A stretch of DNA of 44,474 bases. Origin: Ventosimonas gracilis (GTDB lineage: Bacteria > Pseudomonadota > Gammaproteobacteria > Pseudomonadales > Pseudomonadaceae). The notes below the pieces were generated by a model. It saw nothing but the letters and a program-made list of their open reading frames with translations. It was not told the DNA's origin and did not search any database. Each line of letters opens with the position of its first letter. Within the stretch, counting starts at the first letter, position 1. Made by a program: the position numbers and the translations under genes. The stretch spans positions 1 through 44,474 of the forward strand of contig NZ_LSZO01000163.1 in NCBI RefSeq assembly GCF_001580025.1, read 5' to 3'. Positions 20,828-32,270 of this stretch are shown here, piece after piece.

Positions 20828-21880
20828 ATGATAGAAGCCGACCGCCTGATTGCAGCTAACAAAACCGAACGCGAAGAACAACTCGACCGTGCCATTCGCC
20901 CGCTGCGCCTTGCCGACTATATTGGCCAGCCGGTGGTACGCGAGCAGATGGAGCTGTTTATCCGCGCCGCCCGTGGCCGTGGCGAAGCGCTCGACCACAG
21001 CCTGATTTTCGGCCCGCCCGGCCTTGGCAAAACCACACTGGCCGGCATCATCGCGCAGGAAATGGGGGTATCGCTCAAAAGCACCTCAGGCCCTGTGCTA
21101 GAACGCCCTGGCGACCTAGCCGCCATGCTGACCAACCTGCAAGCCGGCGATGTGCTGTTTATCGACGAAATTCATCGCCTTTCACCTGTGGTCGAAGAAG
21201 TGCTCTATCCCGCTTTGGAAGACTTCCAACTCGACATCATGATTGGTGAGGGCCCGGCGGCGCGCTCCATCAAACTCGATTTACCGCCCTTTACCTTGGT
21301 CGGCGCGACTACTCGCGCGGGCATGTTGACCAACCCACTGCGCGACCGTTTTGGTATCGTCCAGCGCCTTGAGTTCTACAGCCACGACGATTTAGCCACC
21401 ATCGTGCGCCGTTCGGCAGGTATTTTGGGGCTGCCGATTGAAGACGCTGGCGCATTTGAAATCGCCCGCCGCGCACGCGGCACGCCGCGTATCGCTAATC
21501 GCCTGCTGCGCCGCGTGCGCGACTTTGCCGAGGTGCGCGGGCGCGGCCAAATCACCCTGGATATTGCCTCTGACGCACTGGATTTATTGGATGTAGACGC
21601 GTGCGGCTTTGACCATCAAGACCGCCGCCTGCTGCTGGCTCTGCTCGAAAAATTTGACGGCGGGCCGGTTGGCCTTGACAATCTCTCGGCCGCTATCAGC
21701 GAAGAACGTAATACCATTGAAGATGTGTTGGAACCCTATTTAATCCAACAAGGCTATATCATGCGCACGCCTCGCGGACGTATGGCAACCCGCCATGCTT
21801 GGCTGCATTTTGGACTGACCCTACCTCAGCACCTGCAACAAGCCGCGCAAACGGATGACCTGTTCCGCGAAAGACCATGA
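20828..21880 (+). CDS. ruvB: Holliday junction branch migration ATPase RuvB
   Basis: A 350-residue AAA+ motor that drives branch migration with RuvA. Walker A is GPPGLGKT at residues 62-69 and Walker B is DEIH at 113-116. Sensor 1 (GATTRAG) and the C-terminal winged helix ([18 protein letters not shown]) are intact. The stop overlaps the ybgC start (ATGA), tying the recombination genes to the Tol-Pal genes in one unit, as in pseudomonads. Confidence 0.97.
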   Translation: MIEADRLIAANKTEREEQLDRAIRPLRLADYIGQPVVREQMELFIRAARGRGEALDHSLIFGPPGLGKTTLAGIIAQEMGVSLKSTSGPVLERPGDLAAMLTNLQAGDVLFIDEIHRLSPVVEEVLYPALEDFQLDIMIGEGPAARSIKLDLPPFTLVGATTRAGMLTNPLRDRFGIVQRLEFYSHDDLATIVRRSAGILGLPIEDAGAFEIARRARGTPRIANRLLRRVRDFAEVRGRGQITLDIASDALDLLDVDACGFDHQDRRLLLALLEKFDGGPVGLDNLSAAISEERNTIEDVLEPYLIQQGYIMRTPRGRMATRHAWLHFGLTLPQHLQQAAQTDDLFRERP

Positions 21881-22317
21881 CCACTGAGCAATCCCCCGAA
21901 AACCTTTGGCGCACACGCGTCTACTACGAAGATACCGATGCTGGCGGCGTCGTCTATTACGCCAACTACTTAAAATTTATGGAACGCGCCCGCAGCGAGC
22001 GACTGCGTTGCTTGGGCTTTTCGCAAGCGCAGTTGATGGATAACAATCTGATTTTCGTCGTGTATTCCTGCCAAGTGCGCTACCGCGCTGCGGCGCGTCT
22101 GGATGACGAACTGGGTATTAGCGCCCGTTTGCTTGAAATCAAAGGCGCTCGCTTGCTGTTCGACCAACAAGTCATCCGTTTGCAAGACCAGGTGCTACTT
22201 TGTGAAGGACAGGTCACTGTCGTTTCGGTCAGTGCGGATCGCTTTAGACCTTGCCCGCTGCCCACCACTTTACTTAACCCGCTTCAGGAGGCGTTACGTG
22301 CCGACAACCTCGCTTGA
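21877..22317 (+). CDS. ybgC: Tol-Pal system-associated acyl-CoA thioesterase
   Basis: A 146-residue hotdog-fold thioesterase. The YbgC active-site motif [26 protein letters not shown] is clear near residues 15-35, with the catalytic Asp in DTDAGG. YbgC acts on acyl-CoA or acyl-ACP at the inner membrane and accompanies Tol-Pal genes widely, though its role in the system is not settled. The first codons overlap ruvB and the last 20 bases overlap tolQ. Confidence 0.94.
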   Translation: MTTEQSPENLWRTRVYYEDTDAGGVVYYANYLKFMERARSERLRCLGFSQAQLMDNNLIFVVYSCQVRYRAAARLDDELGISARLLEIKGARLLFDQQVIRLQDQVLLCEGQVTVVSVSADRFRPCPLPTTLLNPLQEALRADNLA

Positions 22318-22990
22318 ACACAGCTCGCTTTGGAGTTTAGTCAGCAACGCCAGCCTGCTGGTGCAACTGGTCATGCTGGTTTTGTTGCTCGCCTCGTTGT
22401 TTTCCTGGCTGACCATTTTTCGCCGCAGCAGCTTATTGCGCACCGCCAAACGCTCGCTGAATGAGTTTGAAGAATATTTCTGGTCGGGCATTGACCTTGC
22501 CAAGCTCTATCGCCAGACCAGCGCTGAGCCTGACCCGGACAGCGGCGTAGAGCAAATCTTCCGCTCAGGTTTTAAGGAATTTTCGCGCCTGTGCCAGCAG
22601 CCCAATGTTGACCCAGGAGCTGTGATGGACGGCGTCTCGCGCGCCATGCGCGTCGCTATTTCGCGCGAGGAAGAAAAACTCGACCAAGGCTTGCCGTTTC
22701 TCGCCACAGTCGGCTCCACCAGCCCCTATATCGGTCTGTTCGGCACCGTTTGGGGGATTATGAACTCCTTTAGGGGGCTTGCCGTAGTGCAGCAGGCCAC
22801 CCTTGCCAGCGTCGCTCCCGGTATTGCCGAAGCGCTGATTGCCACCGCCATTGGCCTGTTTGCGGCGATCCCGGCAGTCGTCGCCTATAACCGTTTTTCT
22901 GCACGCAGCGAGCATCTGATTGCGCGCTACTACACCTTTGCCGACGAATTTCAGGCCATTTTGCACCGCAAAGTGCACAGCGCAGGCTAG
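22298..22990 (+). CDS. tolQ: Tol-Pal proton channel subunit TolQ
   Basis: A 230-residue inner-membrane protein of the TolQ/ExbB/MotA family, with three transmembrane helices: residues ~16-38 and two near the C-terminus around [24 protein letters not shown] and [20 protein letters not shown]. With TolR it uses the proton gradient to energise TolA. The start is GTG at 22298, fixed by AGGAGGCG just upstream inside the end of ybgC; the frame is open earlier only because it overlaps ybgC. Confidence 0.95.
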   Translation: MPTTSLEHSSLWSLVSNASLLVQLVMLVLLLASLFSWLTIFRRSSLLRTAKRSLNEFEEYFWSGIDLAKLYRQTSAEPDPDSGVEQIFRSGFKEFSRLCQQPNVDPGAVMDGVSRAMRVAISREEEKLDQGLPFLATVGSTSPYIGLFGTVWGIMNSFRGLAVVQQATLASVAPGIAEALIATAIGLFAAIPAVVAYNRFSARSEHLIARYYTFADEFQAILHRKVHSAG

Positions 22991-23001
22991 GACAACAACG
23001 C

Positions 23002-23460
23002 ATGGCCAAAATCCGCAATCGCCGCAAACCCGTTGCCGAAATGAACGTCGTGCCCTATATCGACGTCATGCTGGTGCTGTTGGTTATTTTTATGGTGACC
23101 GCGCCCATGCTCAATCAGGGCGTTGCCGTTGAACTACCCAAGGTCGAAAGCCAAGCGCTGCCGCAGGACAACAACGCCCGCGTGCTGACCCTTTCCATCA
23201 AAGCCGACCAAACCTACTACTGGAACATGGGCGATACCGTCGAAACCGGGCAAAACCGCGCCAGCGAGCAAGCCAGCGAACTACCCGCGCTGGTGCAGGC
23301 GGTTGCCGCCATCGTCCGCCAATCCGGCGAACAGGGGCAGCGCCTGCAAATTTTCCTGCGCGGCGACCGCAGTATCCCCTATGAAGCGGTGATGAAAGTC
23401 ATGAGTGGCCTGCAACAGGCTGGCGTCAACAACGTCGGCCTGATTACCGAGGCACCTTAG
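23002..23460 (+). CDS. tolR: Tol-Pal proton channel subunit TolR
   Basis: A 152-residue ExbD/TolR protein. One transmembrane helix (residues ~16-36, VVPYIDVMLVLLVIFMVTAPM) holds the proton-carrying Asp in YIDVMLVLLVI. The periplasmic domain ends in the dimerising region (RGDRSIPYEAVMKVMSGLQQAGVNNVGLIT). It is stoichiometric with TolQ. Its stop codon abuts the tolA ATG with no gap. Confidence 0.96.
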   Translation: MAKIRNRRKPVAEMNVVPYIDVMLVLLVIFMVTAPMLNQGVAVELPKVESQALPQDNNARVLTLSIKADQTYYWNMGDTVETGQNRASEQASELPALVQAVAAIVRQSGEQGQRLQIFLRGDRSIPYEAVMKVMSGLQQAGVNNVGLITEAP

Positions 23461-24513
23461 ATGGCAGCATCCGAGCGGCTTGCCGAGGTTTCCCAAACAC
23501 GGGCGGACTGGTTCTGGCCGCTGATTTATACCGCAGCGCTGCACGCCATACTCTTTGCCCTGCTGTTTGTCAGCTTTAACTTGACACCGCAGATACCGGC
23601 GGCGCAACCGCTCATTCAGGCAACCGTGTATCAACTGAAAGCCGAGCGGCCCAAAAGCACACCGGTGCCGGATAAAATCACCGCCGAAGCACAAAAAACC
23701 AAAGCCGCCGAGCGCGAGGCCGAGCAGCTTGAACAGCAAAAAAGGCAGCGCGAAGCCGAGCAAAAGCAAAAAGCCGAGCAAGCCGCGGCACTGGCCAAAG
23801 CCGCCGAAAGCAAAAGGCAAGCCGAAGCGGCCAAAGCCGCCGAAGCCTTAAAACAAGCCGAAGAACAAGCGCGTCAAGTCGCCGAACAAGCACAAAAACA
23901 GGCCGCTGAAGCCAAGCGCCTGGAAGCCGAGCAAAAGCAGCGCGAAGCCGATGCCGCTAAAAAACGCGCCGCCGAACAAGCCCGCCAAAAAGCCGAAGCC
24001 GAAGCGGCCGAGGCCAAGCGCAAGGCCGAAGAAGCCGCGCGGCAAAAACGCGAAGCCGAAGCCAAGCGCAAGCAAGAAGCCGAGGCTAAAAGGCAGCGCG
24101 AAGCCGAAGAAGCCAAACGCCGCGCCGAAGAAGAGCGCAAAGCCAAAGCACGCGCTGAACTGCTCGCCGCCGAAGCGCAAAGGCGCAAGGCGCAAGGCGA
24201 AAGCGAGCGATTGCAACTGATCGCAAGTCTCGATGAACTGTTTGTCCGCCTGGTTTCCGAACAGTGGATTCGCCCCGCTTCCACCCGCGACGGTATCAGC
24301 AGCGAAATTCAAGTCTCCATGCTGCCCGATGGCACCATCGGGCAGGTTATCTTGGTTCGCAGCAGCGGTGATACGCCTTTTGACAACTCCACCTTGGCGG
24401 CGCTGCGCAGTATTGGCCGCATTCCTGAAATGCAACAACTGGATCGGGCAAGTTTCGATGCACTTTACCGAAAGCGGAATTTAATTTTTAGACCAGAGGA
24501 TTTGGAACGTTGA
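23461..24513 (+). CDS. tolA: Cell envelope integrity protein TolA
   Basis: A 350-residue protein linking TolQR to Pal and TolB. An inner-membrane anchor (residues ~19-40) is followed by a very long Ala/Glu/Lys/Arg-rich helix (~60-250, repeats of KAEE, KRQREAE and AEAKR) that spans the periplasm. The C-terminal globular domain ends it ([15 protein letters not shown] onward, with [26 protein letters not shown]). The low-complexity helix creates long antisense open frames, which are not genes. The stop overlaps the tolB start (TTGA). Confidence 0.95.
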   Translation: MAASERLAEVSQTRADWFWPLIYTAALHAILFALLFVSFNLTPQIPAAQPLIQATVYQLKAERPKSTPVPDKITAEAQKTKAAEREAEQLEQQKRQREAEQKQKAEQAAALAKAAESKRQAEAAKAAEALKQAEEQARQVAEQAQKQAAEAKRLEAEQKQREADAAKKRAAEQARQKAEAEAAEAKRKAEEAARQKREAEAKRKQEAEAKRQREAEEAKRRAEEERKAKARAELLAAEAQRRKAQGESERLQLIASLDELFVRLVSEQWIRPASTRDGISSEIQVSMLPDGTIGQVILVRSSGDTPFDNSTLAALRSIGRIPEMQQLDRASFDALYRKRNLIFRPEDLER

Positions 24514-25820
24514 AACGACTTTATTTTTTTTATGCCTCCCTTTTCGCCCTGCTGATGACCTTAACCGGCATGGCACAGGCACAATCAGCCGAACCCTTGA
24601 TCATTACCCGCGGTACTGACCGCGCCACACCGATTGCGGTTGTCCCCTTTGGCTGGCAGGGCGATGACCTGCCGACAGGCGACCTCGCGCAAATTATCGC
24701 CTCTGACCTGTACAACAGCGGCCTGTTTGCCCCCATCGACCGCCAGAACATGATTAGCCAGCCCGCCCATGCCAGCGAAATCATCTACCGCGACTGGCAG
24801 GCGCTGTCCGCCCAATACCTGCTGATCGGCAATATTGTCGCCAGTGGCGGTCAGCTTGAAGTGCAATTTTCGCTGTATAACGTCAGCACCGAACAACAGT
24901 TACTAAGCGGTCGTACCCGCGGTACGGCGGCTCAGTTCCGTGACATGGCGCACTACATTGCCGATGAGGCTTACCAGAATTTAACCGGCAGCAAAGGTGC
25001 GTTCAGCACCCGTTTGCTCTATGTCACCGCAAGCCAATCCGAAAGCAGCAACCGCTACCGCCTGTACCGCGCCGACTATGACGGTGCCCGTGCCACTGTG
25101 CTGCTGGAATCCTCCGAACCCATCCTGTCGCCGCGCTACTCACCCGATGGCCAGCAAGTGGCCTATGTCTCCTTTGAACGCCGCCGCCCGCGCATTTTTA
25201 TCCAGCAGGTGGTCAGCGGCCAGCGTGAGCAAATCACCGATTTTGAAGGACTTAATAACGCTCCTGCGTTCTCGCCGGATGGCAACCAACTGGCCTTGGT
25301 GCTCTCGCGCGATGGCAATCCGGAAATCTATGTGATGAATCTTGCCAGCCGCGCGTTGCAACGGGTGACCCATCACTTCGCCATTGATACCGAACCGTTT
25401 TGGGGAAGCGATGGAAAAACCCTGTACTTCACCTCAGACCGTTCCGGCAAGCCACAAATCTACCGAACCGGGCTTAATGGCGGCGAACCTCAGCGGGTGA
25501 CTTTTGAAGGCAACTACAACGCCAATCCCAAGCTCTCCGCCGATGAAAAAACCTTGGTCATGGTGCACCGGCAAGAAGGCTACACCGGCTTTAAAATTGC
25601 CGCTCAAGACCTTGCCCGCGGCAATTTGCGCATTTTGTCGCAGACCTCGCTGGACGACTCGCCCACTGTCGCCCCCAATGGCAGCATGCTAATCTACGCA
25701 ACCCGCGAGCAGGGACAGGGGGTTTTGATGCTGGTTTCCATCAATGGTCGAGTACGCGTGCCATTGCCGGTGGCCACTGGCGATGTCCGTGAACCTTCGT
25801 GGTCGCCTTGGCTTAATTGA
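24510..25820 (+). CDS. tolB: Tol-Pal periplasmic beta-propeller TolB
   Basis: A 436-residue periplasmic protein. A signal peptide ([23 protein letters not shown]) is followed by the TolB N-terminal domain ([30 protein letters not shown]). A six-bladed WD40-like propeller follows with repeated YSPDGQ, FSPDGN and [12 protein letters not shown] motifs. It binds Pal and releases it during cell constriction. The start codon is TTG within TTGA overlapping the tolA stop, consistent with translational coupling. Confidence 0.95.
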   Translation: MKRLYFFYASLFALLMTLTGMAQAQSAEPLIITRGTDRATPIAVVPFGWQGDDLPTGDLAQIIASDLYNSGLFAPIDRQNMISQPAHASEIIYRDWQALSAQYLLIGNIVASGGQLEVQFSLYNVSTEQQLLSGRTRGTAAQFRDMAHYIADEAYQNLTGSKGAFSTRLLYVTASQSESSNRYRLYRADYDGARATVLLESSEPILSPRYSPDGQQVAYVSFERRRPRIFIQQVVSGQREQITDFEGLNNAPAFSPDGNQLALVLSRDGNPEIYVMNLASRALQRVTHHFAIDTEPFWGSDGKTLYFTSDRSGKPQIYRTGLNGGEPQRVTFEGNYNANPKLSADEKTLVMVHRQEGYTGFKIAAQDLARGNLRILSQTSLDDSPTVAPNGSMLIYATREQGQGVLMLVSINGRVRVPLPVATGDVREPSWSPWLN

Positions 25821-25860
25821 ACCACCACTCGTCTTTTAATGACCTCATCAGGAATTTTCC

Positions 25861-26445
25861 ATGGAACTCGCTAACTTCATCAAACTCGCCGCACTGACCA
25901 TGCTGCTGGCATTACTGGCCGGTTGCCCCACCACGCGCAGCGGCGACACCAGCACCGCCGTGCATGAGACCGAAGGCGGCGGCGCAGATGCCTCAGGCCT
26001 TGACGGGCAAAGCTATGGCGCAGGCCAAGACGGTAGCGGCGGCCTCTATGGCCAGAGCGGGCAAGACGGCTCTTCCGCTCGTGGCGGTGCTGGCTTTAGT
26101 GACGAAGAAGCCGCGCTGCGCGCCATCACCACCTTTTATTTCGAATACGACAGCTCCGAACTGCGTCCCGATGCCATGCGCTCGCTCGACGTACACGCGC
26201 GTGATTTAAAAGCCAGTGGCGCTCGCGTGGCACTCGAAGGCCACACCGACGAACGTGGTACCCGCGAATACAACATGGCGCTCGGCGAACGCCGTGCCAA
26301 AGCCGTACAGCGTTATCTGATGCTGCAAGGCGTGGCTGCCTCGCAACTGGAAGTGGTTTCTTGGGGTGAAGAACGTCCGGCGGTTTTCGGCAGCGACGAA
26401 TACGCCTGGGCACAGAACCGCCGCGTTGAGCTGCGCGCCCAGTAA
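25861..26445 (+). CDS. pal: Peptidoglycan-associated lipoprotein Pal
   Basis: A 194-residue outer-membrane lipoprotein with lipobox LLAGC (Cys22) and an OmpA-like domain ([13 protein letters not shown], then [22 protein letters not shown]) that binds diaminopimelate in peptidoglycan. The conserved Asp/Arg pair of the binding site is visible in HTDERGT and NRRVEL. The ~55-residue linker between lipid anchor and domain is unusually rich in Gly, Ser, Gln and Asp with repeated GQ(S/D)G units. The preceding 40-nt gap contains AGGAATTTTCC before the ATG. Confidence 0.96.
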   Translation: MELANFIKLAALTMLLALLAGCPTTRSGDTSTAVHETEGGGADASGLDGQSYGAGQDGSGGLYGQSGQDGSSARGGAGFSDEEAALRAITTFYFEYDSSELRPDAMRSLDVHARDLKASGARVALEGHTDERGTREYNMALGERRAKAVQRYLMLQGVAASQLEVVSWGEERPAVFGSDEYAWAQNRRVELRAQ

Positions 26446-26450
26446 CGCTT

Positions 26451-27167
26451 ATGTCACGCCTTTGGTTTTCTTTACCACTGACTGCACTGCTTGCCCTTAT
26501 TGGGGCAGGTAGTGCAGCGCAAGCGCAGCAAAGCTCGTCGCAGGCAGAACTGTTTCTACAATTGCAACAATTGCAGGAAGAAGTCGCCCGTCTGCGCGGC
26601 CTGTTGGAAGAGCAGCAAAACGCTTTAAGCAAACTGCAGCGGGAAAATCTCGAACGCTACCAATCACTGGAACGCCGTCTTGCCAGTGCCGGGGCCAACA
26701 GTTCGAAGGCTTCTGCTACGCCGTCTAAGGCTACTGATGCGGTAAAGCCCGCTGCCGCGCCGCCCAAAGAAGCGGACGAACCGGTCGATCTTGAGCAAGA
26801 AAAGCTCTACTACGATGCGGCCTTTGATTTGATTAAAACGCGCGATTTTGACCAGTCCGAGCAGGCGCTTTCCGGCTTTTTGCACCGCTACCCCGATAGC
26901 CAGTACGCCGCCAACGCGCAGTACTGGTTAGGCGAGGTTTATCTGGTCAAAGGGCAGCCAGAACTCGCCCGCGCCGCCTTTGCCAAAGTCGTTAAAAATT
27001 GGCCGAAACACGCCAAAGTGCCCGATGCCCTGTACAAACAGGCCGATGCGACGCAGCGCCTTGCGCAAAACGAGCAAGCACGCCGTCTGCTGCGTGAAGT
27101 CATCGAAAAATACCCGAACAGTTCCGCCGCCAAGCTGGCGCAGCGCGATTTACAGCAAAACCCTTAG
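26451..27167 (+). CDS. cpoB: Cell division coordinator CpoB
   Basis: A 238-residue periplasmic protein. A signal peptide (to AQAQQ) precedes a trimerising coiled coil (residues ~30-75, LQQLQEEVARLRGLLEEQQ). After a Ser/Ala/Pro-rich linker comes a C-terminal TPR domain (~115-235, YDAAFDLIKTRDFDQSEQALSGFLHRYP, AQYWLGEVYLVKGQPELARAAF). CpoB couples Tol-Pal action to PBP1B during septation. It is the last gene of the Tol-Pal unit, five bases after pal. It converges with rsmB with a gap of 8 bp holding only ACCCTTAGGGT-type symmetry. Confidence 0.94.
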   Translation: MSRLWFSLPLTALLALIGAGSAAQAQQSSSQAELFLQLQQLQEEVARLRGLLEEQQNALSKLQRENLERYQSLERRLASAGANSSKASATPSKATDAVKPAAAPPKEADEPVDLEQEKLYYDAAFDLIKTRDFDQSEQALSGFLHRYPDSQYAANAQYWLGEVYLVKGQPELARAAFAKVVKNWPKHAKVPDALYKQADATQRLAQNEQARRLLREVIEKYPNSSAAKLAQRDLQQNP

Positions 27168-27175
27168 GGTCTAAA

Positions 27176-28489
27176 TCAACCCGCCATTTTTCTCAGTCTG
27201 GCGTAGTAAAAACCGTCATGGCCGTTTTCTGTGTGCGGCAGCAGTTGTAGACCTTGCGGCCGTATCAAGCCAAAACCTGTAGCCACCTGCCAAGCTTCTG
27301 CGTTTTTTATACGCTTAAGAAAAGCACCGATAACCTCGTTGTTTTCCTGCGGCAATACGGAACAGGTGACATAAAGCAGCAGTCCACCGGGCTTAAGACA
27401 AGGCCACAGCGCATCGAGCAGCTCGCCCTGTTGCTGCGCCAGCTTATCGATGTCTTCTGGTCTTCGGCTTAGTTTGATGTCGGGATGACGGCGGATAACG
27501 CCGGTGCCTGAGCAAGGCGCATCCAGCAAAATGCGGTCAAAAAGCGTGCCGTCCCACCAGCTCCCCACCTCACGCGCATCCGCCGCGAGCAGGCGACAGC
27601 CGGCAAGCTGCAAGCGCTGTAGATTGTCCTCCACTCGCTTTAAGCGCTTTTCATCCACATCCAGCGCCAGCACTTGGCTTAAATTCGGCTCGACTTCCAG
27701 CAGGTGACAGGTTTTGCCACCGGGAGCCGCGCAGGCATCCAGCACGCGCTGGCCGGGCGAAAGCTGCAAAAAACCTGCGGCCAGTTGCGCGGCTTCATCC
27801 TGCACACTGAGCAAACCTTGCGCAAAACCCGGTAGGTGCTGCACATCCAGCGGCTCGTTCAACAAAATGCCATCTACGCTATGGCGGCACAGTGAAGCGC
27901 CAATATCAGCGTCCGCCAACTGTTTTAGATAATCCTCACGGCTTATCTGCTGCCGATTAACGCGCAGCGTCATGGTTGGGCGACTGTTATTGGCCGCACA
28001 GATGTCTTGCCAAGCATCGGGATAAGCATGCTCAAGTTTCTGTTGCAGCCAGAGCGGATGCGCACTCTTTACCACCAGGTCGGAACTGGTTTTAAGCCAT
28101 ACAGCAAGACTTTGCTGCTCGCGCTGGGCACGGCGCAGCACCGCATTAAGCAATCCCTTGGCCCAGGATTTACGCAAATTCACCGCACAGCCAACCGTTT
28201 CACCAATCGCCGCGTGGGGTGGAATACGGCTAAAAAACAGTTGATACAGTCCTATCAGCAACAGTGCGCCAATATCTTGGTCACTGGATTTAAGTGGCTT
28301 TTGCAACAACCTATTGAGCAAGACTTGCAAGCCAGGCTGCCAACGCGCTGTGCCAAAAGCGAGATCCTGCACCAGCGCACGGTCACGCGCCGTTACTTTC
28401 GCAAGCAGCGGCGGCAGGCTGCTGGAAAGTGATGCGCGACCTAAAAGCAGCGGGGTCAGTGCGCGGGCAGCGGCCAAACGTGGATTCAT
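27176..28489 (-). CDS. rsmB: 16S rRNA (cytosine-967-C5)-methyltransferase
   Basis: A 437-residue SAM-dependent methyltransferase that makes m5C967 in 16S rRNA. An N-terminal NusB-like domain (residues ~1-140) is followed by the Rossmann domain with SAM motif [16 protein letters not shown] and the catalytic cysteine in [17 protein letters not shown]; the second cysteine is in [10 protein letters not shown]. The start overlaps the fmt stop (ATGA), so it is coupled to fmt and def. Confidence 0.95.
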   Translation of the reverse strand: MNPRLAAARALTPLLLGRASLSSSLPPLLAKVTARDRALVQDLAFGTARWQPGLQVLLNRLLQKPLKSSDQDIGALLLIGLYQLFFSRIPPHAAIGETVGCAVNLRKSWAKGLLNAVLRRAQREQQSLAVWLKTSSDLVVKSAHPLWLQQKLEHAYPDAWQDICAANNSRPTMTLRVNRQQISREDYLKQLADADIGASLCRHSVDGILLNEPLDVQHLPGFAQGLLSVQDEAAQLAAGFLQLSPGQRVLDACAAPGGKTCHLLEVEPNLSQVLALDVDEKRLKRVEDNLQRLQLAGCRLLAADAREVGSWWDGTLFDRILLDAPCSGTGVIRRHPDIKLSRRPEDIDKLAQQQGELLDALWPCLKPGGLLLYVTCSVLPQENNEVIGAFLKRIKNAEAWQVATGFGLIRPQGLQLLPHTENGHDGFYYARLRKMAG

Positions 28490-29430
28490 GAGTCAAACCG
28501 CATATTCACCGCGAATTGTTCGCGGCGACTGTTAATGATCTCAGCAAAGGCCAGTGGTTTACCGCCAGGCAATTGCAAGCGGGTGAGACGCAACGCTCCC
28601 TCGCCACAGGCGACCAAAAGCCCTTCTTTGCTGACAGAAAGCACCGTAGAAGGCGCACCCTGCCCGCTTGCAAGTTCGGCCGCCAGTATTTTGATGCGCT
28701 GGCCGTTAAGCGTGCTGTAGCAGCCCGGTGCTGGGGTAAAAGCACGGATACGCCGCTGAAGTTCTGCCGCTTTGCGCGACCAATCCACCGCTCCCTGTTC
28801 TTTTTGCAACTTATGCGCGTAGCAAGCAAGCGTCTCATCTTGCACTTCACCACTCAAGCGGCCAGCGGCCAAGCCTTCAATGGCCTGCAATAACGCGGGC
28901 GGGCCGATGGCGGCAAGGCGTTGGTACAGGCTTATCGCGGTATCGCCGGGGAAAATGGGCGTTTTGACTTTAAGCAGCATCGGCCCGCTATCGAGCCCCG
29001 CCTCCATCTGCATCACCGTAATGCCGGTTTCCTCATCGCCCGCCTCAATCGCCCGCTGAATGGGTGCGGCACCACGCCAACGCGGCAGTAATGAAGCATG
29101 ACTGTTGATACAGCCAAGCCGCGGAATAGCCAAAACCGCGGGCGGCAAAATCAAGCCGTAGGCGACCACCACCAGCAAATCCGGCTTAAGTGCGGCCAAT
29201 GCGTATTGTGCGTCTTGATCTTTGAGGTTAAGCGGCTGAAAAACCGGCAAATAGTGGGAAAGCGCAAGCTGCTTGACGGCGCTTGGCAGGTTTTTTTGTC
29301 CGCGCCCCGACGGGCGGTCGGGCTGCGTGTAAACGCCGATGATCTGATGCGGGCTTTGCAAAAGGGCAGCCAAATGGCAGGCGGCAAATTCGGGCGTTCC
29401 GGCAAAAACAATGCGTAAAGACTGCGTCAT
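28486..29430 (-). CDS. fmt: Methionyl-tRNA formyltransferase
   Basis: A 314-residue enzyme that formylates initiator Met-tRNA using 10-formyl-THF. The hallmark [15 protein letters not shown] is near residue 110, [10 protein letters not shown] is at the N-terminus, and a C-terminal OB-like domain follows ([17 protein letters not shown]). It sits between def and rsmB on the same strand, the usual arrangement; nine bases separate it from def. Confidence 0.96.
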   Translation of the reverse strand: MTQSLRIVFAGTPEFAACHLAALLQSPHQIIGVYTQPDRPSGRGQKNLPSAVKQLALSHYLPVFQPLNLKDQDAQYALAALKPDLLVVVAYGLILPPAVLAIPRLGCINSHASLLPRWRGAAPIQRAIEAGDEETGITVMQMEAGLDSGPMLLKVKTPIFPGDTAISLYQRLAAIGPPALLQAIEGLAAGRLSGEVQDETLACYAHKLQKEQGAVDWSRKAAELQRRIRAFTPAPGCYSTLNGQRIKILAAELASGQGAPSTVLSVSKEGLLVACGEGALRLTRLQLPGGKPLAFAEIINSRREQFAVNMRFDS

Positions 29431-29439
29431 CAGGTCGCC

Positions 29440-29946
29440 TTACGCACGCTGCCGGTGCTGTTTTTCCAGCTTCTTTTTAATTCTGCCACGCTTAAGCCCT
29501 GATAAATAATCGACAAACAGCTTGCCGTTCAGATGGTCGCATTCGTGCTGAATGCACACCGCAAGCAGCCCTTCGGCCAGCTCCTCAAACGGCTCACCGT
29601 CACGGCCAAGCGCACGGACTTTAACGCGCTGCGGGCGTTTGATGTCTTCAAAAAAGCCCGGCACCGACAGGCAGCCTTCGCGGTATTGCCCAAGTTCATC
29701 GGTTAAAGGCTCAAATTCAGGATTGATATAGACGCGCGGCTCGGTCTGGTCTTCCGATAAATCCATCACCACCACGCGCTGATGCACGCCGACTTGCGTG
29801 GCGGCAAGGCCGATGCCGGGCGCGGCGTACATGGTTTCAAACATGTCATCAACCAGGCGGCGGATTGTCTCATCAACCCGTTCAACGGCTTTGGCGATGG
29901 TGCGAAGGCGCGAATCGGGGTATTCCAGAATGGTCAAAATAGTCAT
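29440..29946 (-). CDS. def: Peptide deformylase
   Basis: A 168-residue iron/zinc hydrolase that removes the formyl group from nascent chains. All three motifs are intact: GIGLAATQ (residues ~45-52), EGCLS with metal ligand Cys92, and HECDH with His134, Glu135 and His138. The start at ATG 29946 gives the family N-terminus [11 protein letters not shown]; the frame stays open for 144 nt upstream without family sequence. It is divergent from the LysM gene. Confidence 0.96.
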   Translation of the reverse strand: MTILTILEYPDSRLRTIAKAVERVDETIRRLVDDMFETMYAAPGIGLAATQVGVHQRVVVMDLSEDQTEPRVYINPEFEPLTDELGQYREGCLSVPGFFEDIKRPQRVKVRALGRDGEPFEELAEGLLAVCIQHECDHLNGKLFVDYLSGLKRGRIKKKLEKQHRQRA

Positions 29947-30092
29947 GAAACTTTGTGTTGCGCCTATGGGAAAAACGGAAACGACACTGCTAATATACCG
30001 CCGCGATTGATTTTTTTGCTGCCAAAAGTTTCCGGCATGACCGATGCCAAGCCGGAAGCACAGAAAAGCCAACATGATAAAGGGATGCACGC

Positions 30093-31127
30093 ATGAGGAA
30101 AATACTGCTTGTCACTTTGTTGCTCGCGGGGGCACAAACCGTTCTGGCCGATGTAGTGCAATTAAAGGAAGGACATCCCGAGCGTTATACCGTAGTCAAA
30201 GGCGATACGCTGTGGGCTATTTCCGGCAAGTTTTTAAATGAGCCGTGGAAATGGCCCGAAGTTTGGGAGCTTAATCCTCAAATTAAAAACCCCCATCTGA
30301 TTTACCCAGGTGATCAGATTGCGCTGGTTTATATCGACGGCAAACCGCAGCTTCAGCTTTCCCGCGGCGGCGCAGGCTCCTCCGGCACCGTCAAGCTGTC
30401 ACCCAAGGTACGCCCTATTTCAGAAGCGCAGGCCATACCGACCATCCCTCTGGAAACCATCAACAGCTTTTTGCTGTCCAACCGTATCGTTGATTCCACT
30501 GAGCAGTTTGAAAAACGCCCCTATGTGGTCGCCGGGCAGGCACAACGCGTGGTCAGCGGCGCAGGCGACCGTATCTATGTACAAGGACGACTGGAGCAGG
30601 ACGTGCCGACTTTCGGTATTTTCCGCCCCGGCAAACGCTATGTTGACCCCAATACCCAAGAAGTGCTGGGCATTAACGCCGACGGCATCGGCAGCGGTCA
30701 GGTGCTCGCCGAAGAAGGCAATGTAGCCACTCTTGCAGTGACCCAGTCCAACCAGGAAGTGCGCATCGGTGACCGTCTGCTGCCGAACGAAGAACGCGCC
30801 ATCAACTCGATCTTTACCCCTAGCGAGCCCACTAATGAGATTTCTGGCTTGATACTCGATGTACCGCGTGGCGTGACACAAATTGGTGCGATGGATGTGG
30901 TTACGCTAAACAAAGGTATCCGTGATGGCCTCTCCCCCGGCAATGTACTGGCGATCTACAAAACCGGTGAGACGGTGCACGACCGCGTCAGCGGGCAACC
31001 GGTAAAAATACCCGACGAACGTGCAGGCCTGTTGATGGTTTTTCGCACCTACGACAAGCTGAGCTACGGCTTGGTGCTAAGTGCCAACCAACAACTGAGC
31101 GTGCTGGATAAAGTCCGCAATCCTTAA
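30093..31127 (+). CDS. LysM domain-containing exported protein
   Basis: A 344-residue protein with a signal peptide ([19 protein letters not shown]) and one N-terminal LysM domain at ~29-75 ([36 protein letters not shown]) for peptidoglycan binding. The remaining ~265 residues form a conserved but uncharacterised beta-rich region ([36 protein letters not shown]). The same kind of gene stands between def and dprA in P. aeruginosa. The role is probably envelope-related. The start lies 146 bp from divergent def. Confidence 0.9.
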   Translation: MRKILLVTLLLAGAQTVLADVVQLKEGHPERYTVVKGDTLWAISGKFLNEPWKWPEVWELNPQIKNPHLIYPGDQIALVYIDGKPQLQLSRGGAGSSGTVKLSPKVRPISEAQAIPTIPLETINSFLLSNRIVDSTEQFEKRPYVVAGQAQRVVSGAGDRIYVQGRLEQDVPTFGIFRPGKRYVDPNTQEVLGINADGIGSGQVLAEEGNVATLAVTQSNQEVRIGDRLLPNEERAINSIFTPSEPTNEISGLILDVPRGVTQIGAMDVVTLNKGIRDGLSPGNVLAIYKTGETVHDRVSGQPVKIPDERAGLLMVFRTYDKLSYGLVLSANQQLSVLDKVRNP

Positions 31128-31131
31128 AAAC

Positions 31132-31143
31132 CCCGCCTGCGGG
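31132..31143. repeat. REP-like core CCCGC-CT-GCGGG between the LysM gene and dprA
   Basis: A 12-nt element with 5-bp arms lies five bases after the LysM stop and 12 bases before dprA, preceded by AAAAAC and followed by AGTG. It shares the core of the elements at 4278, 9051 and 19619 but lacks the longer flanks, so it may be a remnant or chance. Confidence 0.35.
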
Positions 31144-31154
31144 AGTGCCAATCG

Positions 31155-32270
31155 ATGAGCCACACTCCCGCGCTTTCTGCTGTTGAGCTTGAAGCCAGAC
31201 TTAACCTGCACAGCCTGCCCGCCGTCGGTGCACAGCGTTTTAATAAACTGATGGAAGGCTTTGGCAGTGCCGAACAGGCGCTGCGAGCGCCGAAAAGCGA
31301 TTGGCGCGCCCTCGGTATTCCGCTAGAAGCCTGCAACGCTCGTAACGCCCATGAGGTCAAGCAGCAAGTCGCCGCCACGCTGAGTTGGCTCGAAGCTAAA
31401 GACCATCATCTGCTGATGTGGGATGCCGAAAACTACCCTGACCTGCTCGCCGAATTGCCCGATGCGCCGCCACTTTTATTTGTATCCGGTTCGCCCGAAC
31501 TGTTGCAACGCCCGCAGCTTGCCATTGTCGGCAGTCGGGCGGCTTCAAGGCCGGGGCTGGATAACGCACGCGCCTTTGCCAAAACTCTGGCAAGCGGCGG
31601 CTTTGTGATTACCAGCGGGCTGGCGCTGGGTATCGACGGCGCGGCGCACCAAGGGGCGTTGGATGGCGGCGGGCAAACCGTTGCCGTGCTGGGTACTGGC
31701 CTTGAGCATATCTACCCGCGCCAGCATATACGCCTTGCCGATGAGATTGGCGCACAAGGCGGTGCACTGGTTTCTGAACTGCCGCTAAACAGCCCACCAC
31801 AAGGGCGCAACTTTCCAAGGCGCAATCGCATTATCAGCGGCCTTGCGCTGGGCGTTTTGGTGATTGAAGCCAGCCCCAACAGCGGCTCGCTGATTACCGC
31901 ACGGCTCGCCGCCGAACAAGGGCGCTCGGTCTGGGCGCTGCCCGGCTCCATTCATCATCCGGGTGCGCGTGGCTGTCACCTGCTGATTCGTGAAGGGGCG
32001 ATTTTGGTGGAAAGCACCACACATATCCTCGAAGACCTGCACGGCTGGCAGCAAAACACGCCGGCTATCCCACAAACCACTGTGCAAAGCGCTCCACAGA
32101 GTGCGCATCCACTGCTTGATTTGCTTAGCGCCGCGCCCATCAGCAGCGAAGCGCTCGCCCACGCCAGCGGTTTGCCCTTGCCGCAGGTGCTGGCCGCGCT
32201 GACCGATTTGGAAATCGAAGGGCGCGTGGCCAATGCCGGCGGACGCTGGCTGCTGCGCCCAGCGACATGA
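31155..32270 (+). CDS. dprA: DNA processing protein DprA
   Basis: A 371-residue DprA/Smf protein that loads RecA on incoming single strands during natural transformation. A SAM-like N-terminal helical part precedes the extended Rossmann fold ([83 protein letters not shown]). A C-terminal winged helix ([30 protein letters not shown]) ends it. It is present in most bacteria whether or not they are competent; no other competence genes are in this window. It overlaps tsaC (ATGA). Confidence 0.95.
   Translation: MSHTPALSAVELEARLNLHSLPAVGAQRFNKLMEGFGSAEQALRAPKSDWRALGIPLEACNARNAHEVKQQVAATLSWLEAKDHHLLMWDAENYPDLLAELPDAPPLLFVSGSPELLQRPQLAIVGSRAASRPGLDNARAFAKTLASGGFVITSGLALGIDGAAHQGALDGGGQTVAVLGTGLEHIYPRQHIRLADEIGAQGGALVSELPLNSPPQGRNFPRRNRIISGLALGVLVIEASPNSGSLITARLAAEQGRSVWALPGSIHHPGARGCHLLIREGAILVESTTHILEDLHGWQQNTPAIPQTTVQSAPQSAHPLLDLLSAAPISSEALAHASGLPLPQVLAALTDLEIEGRVANAGGRWLLRPAT

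Noticed and set aside
23848-24438. Long leftward open frame rich in Phe/Gly/Leu, with a second Ser/Ala-rich one
   Set aside because: They are the complement of the low-complexity Ala/Lys/Glu helix of tolA; such repeats lack stops in other frames.
31155-32270. dprA as a sign of a competence locus
   Set aside because: dprA is nearly universal and no pilus or com gene is present; its neighbour tsaC is a usual housekeeping partner.
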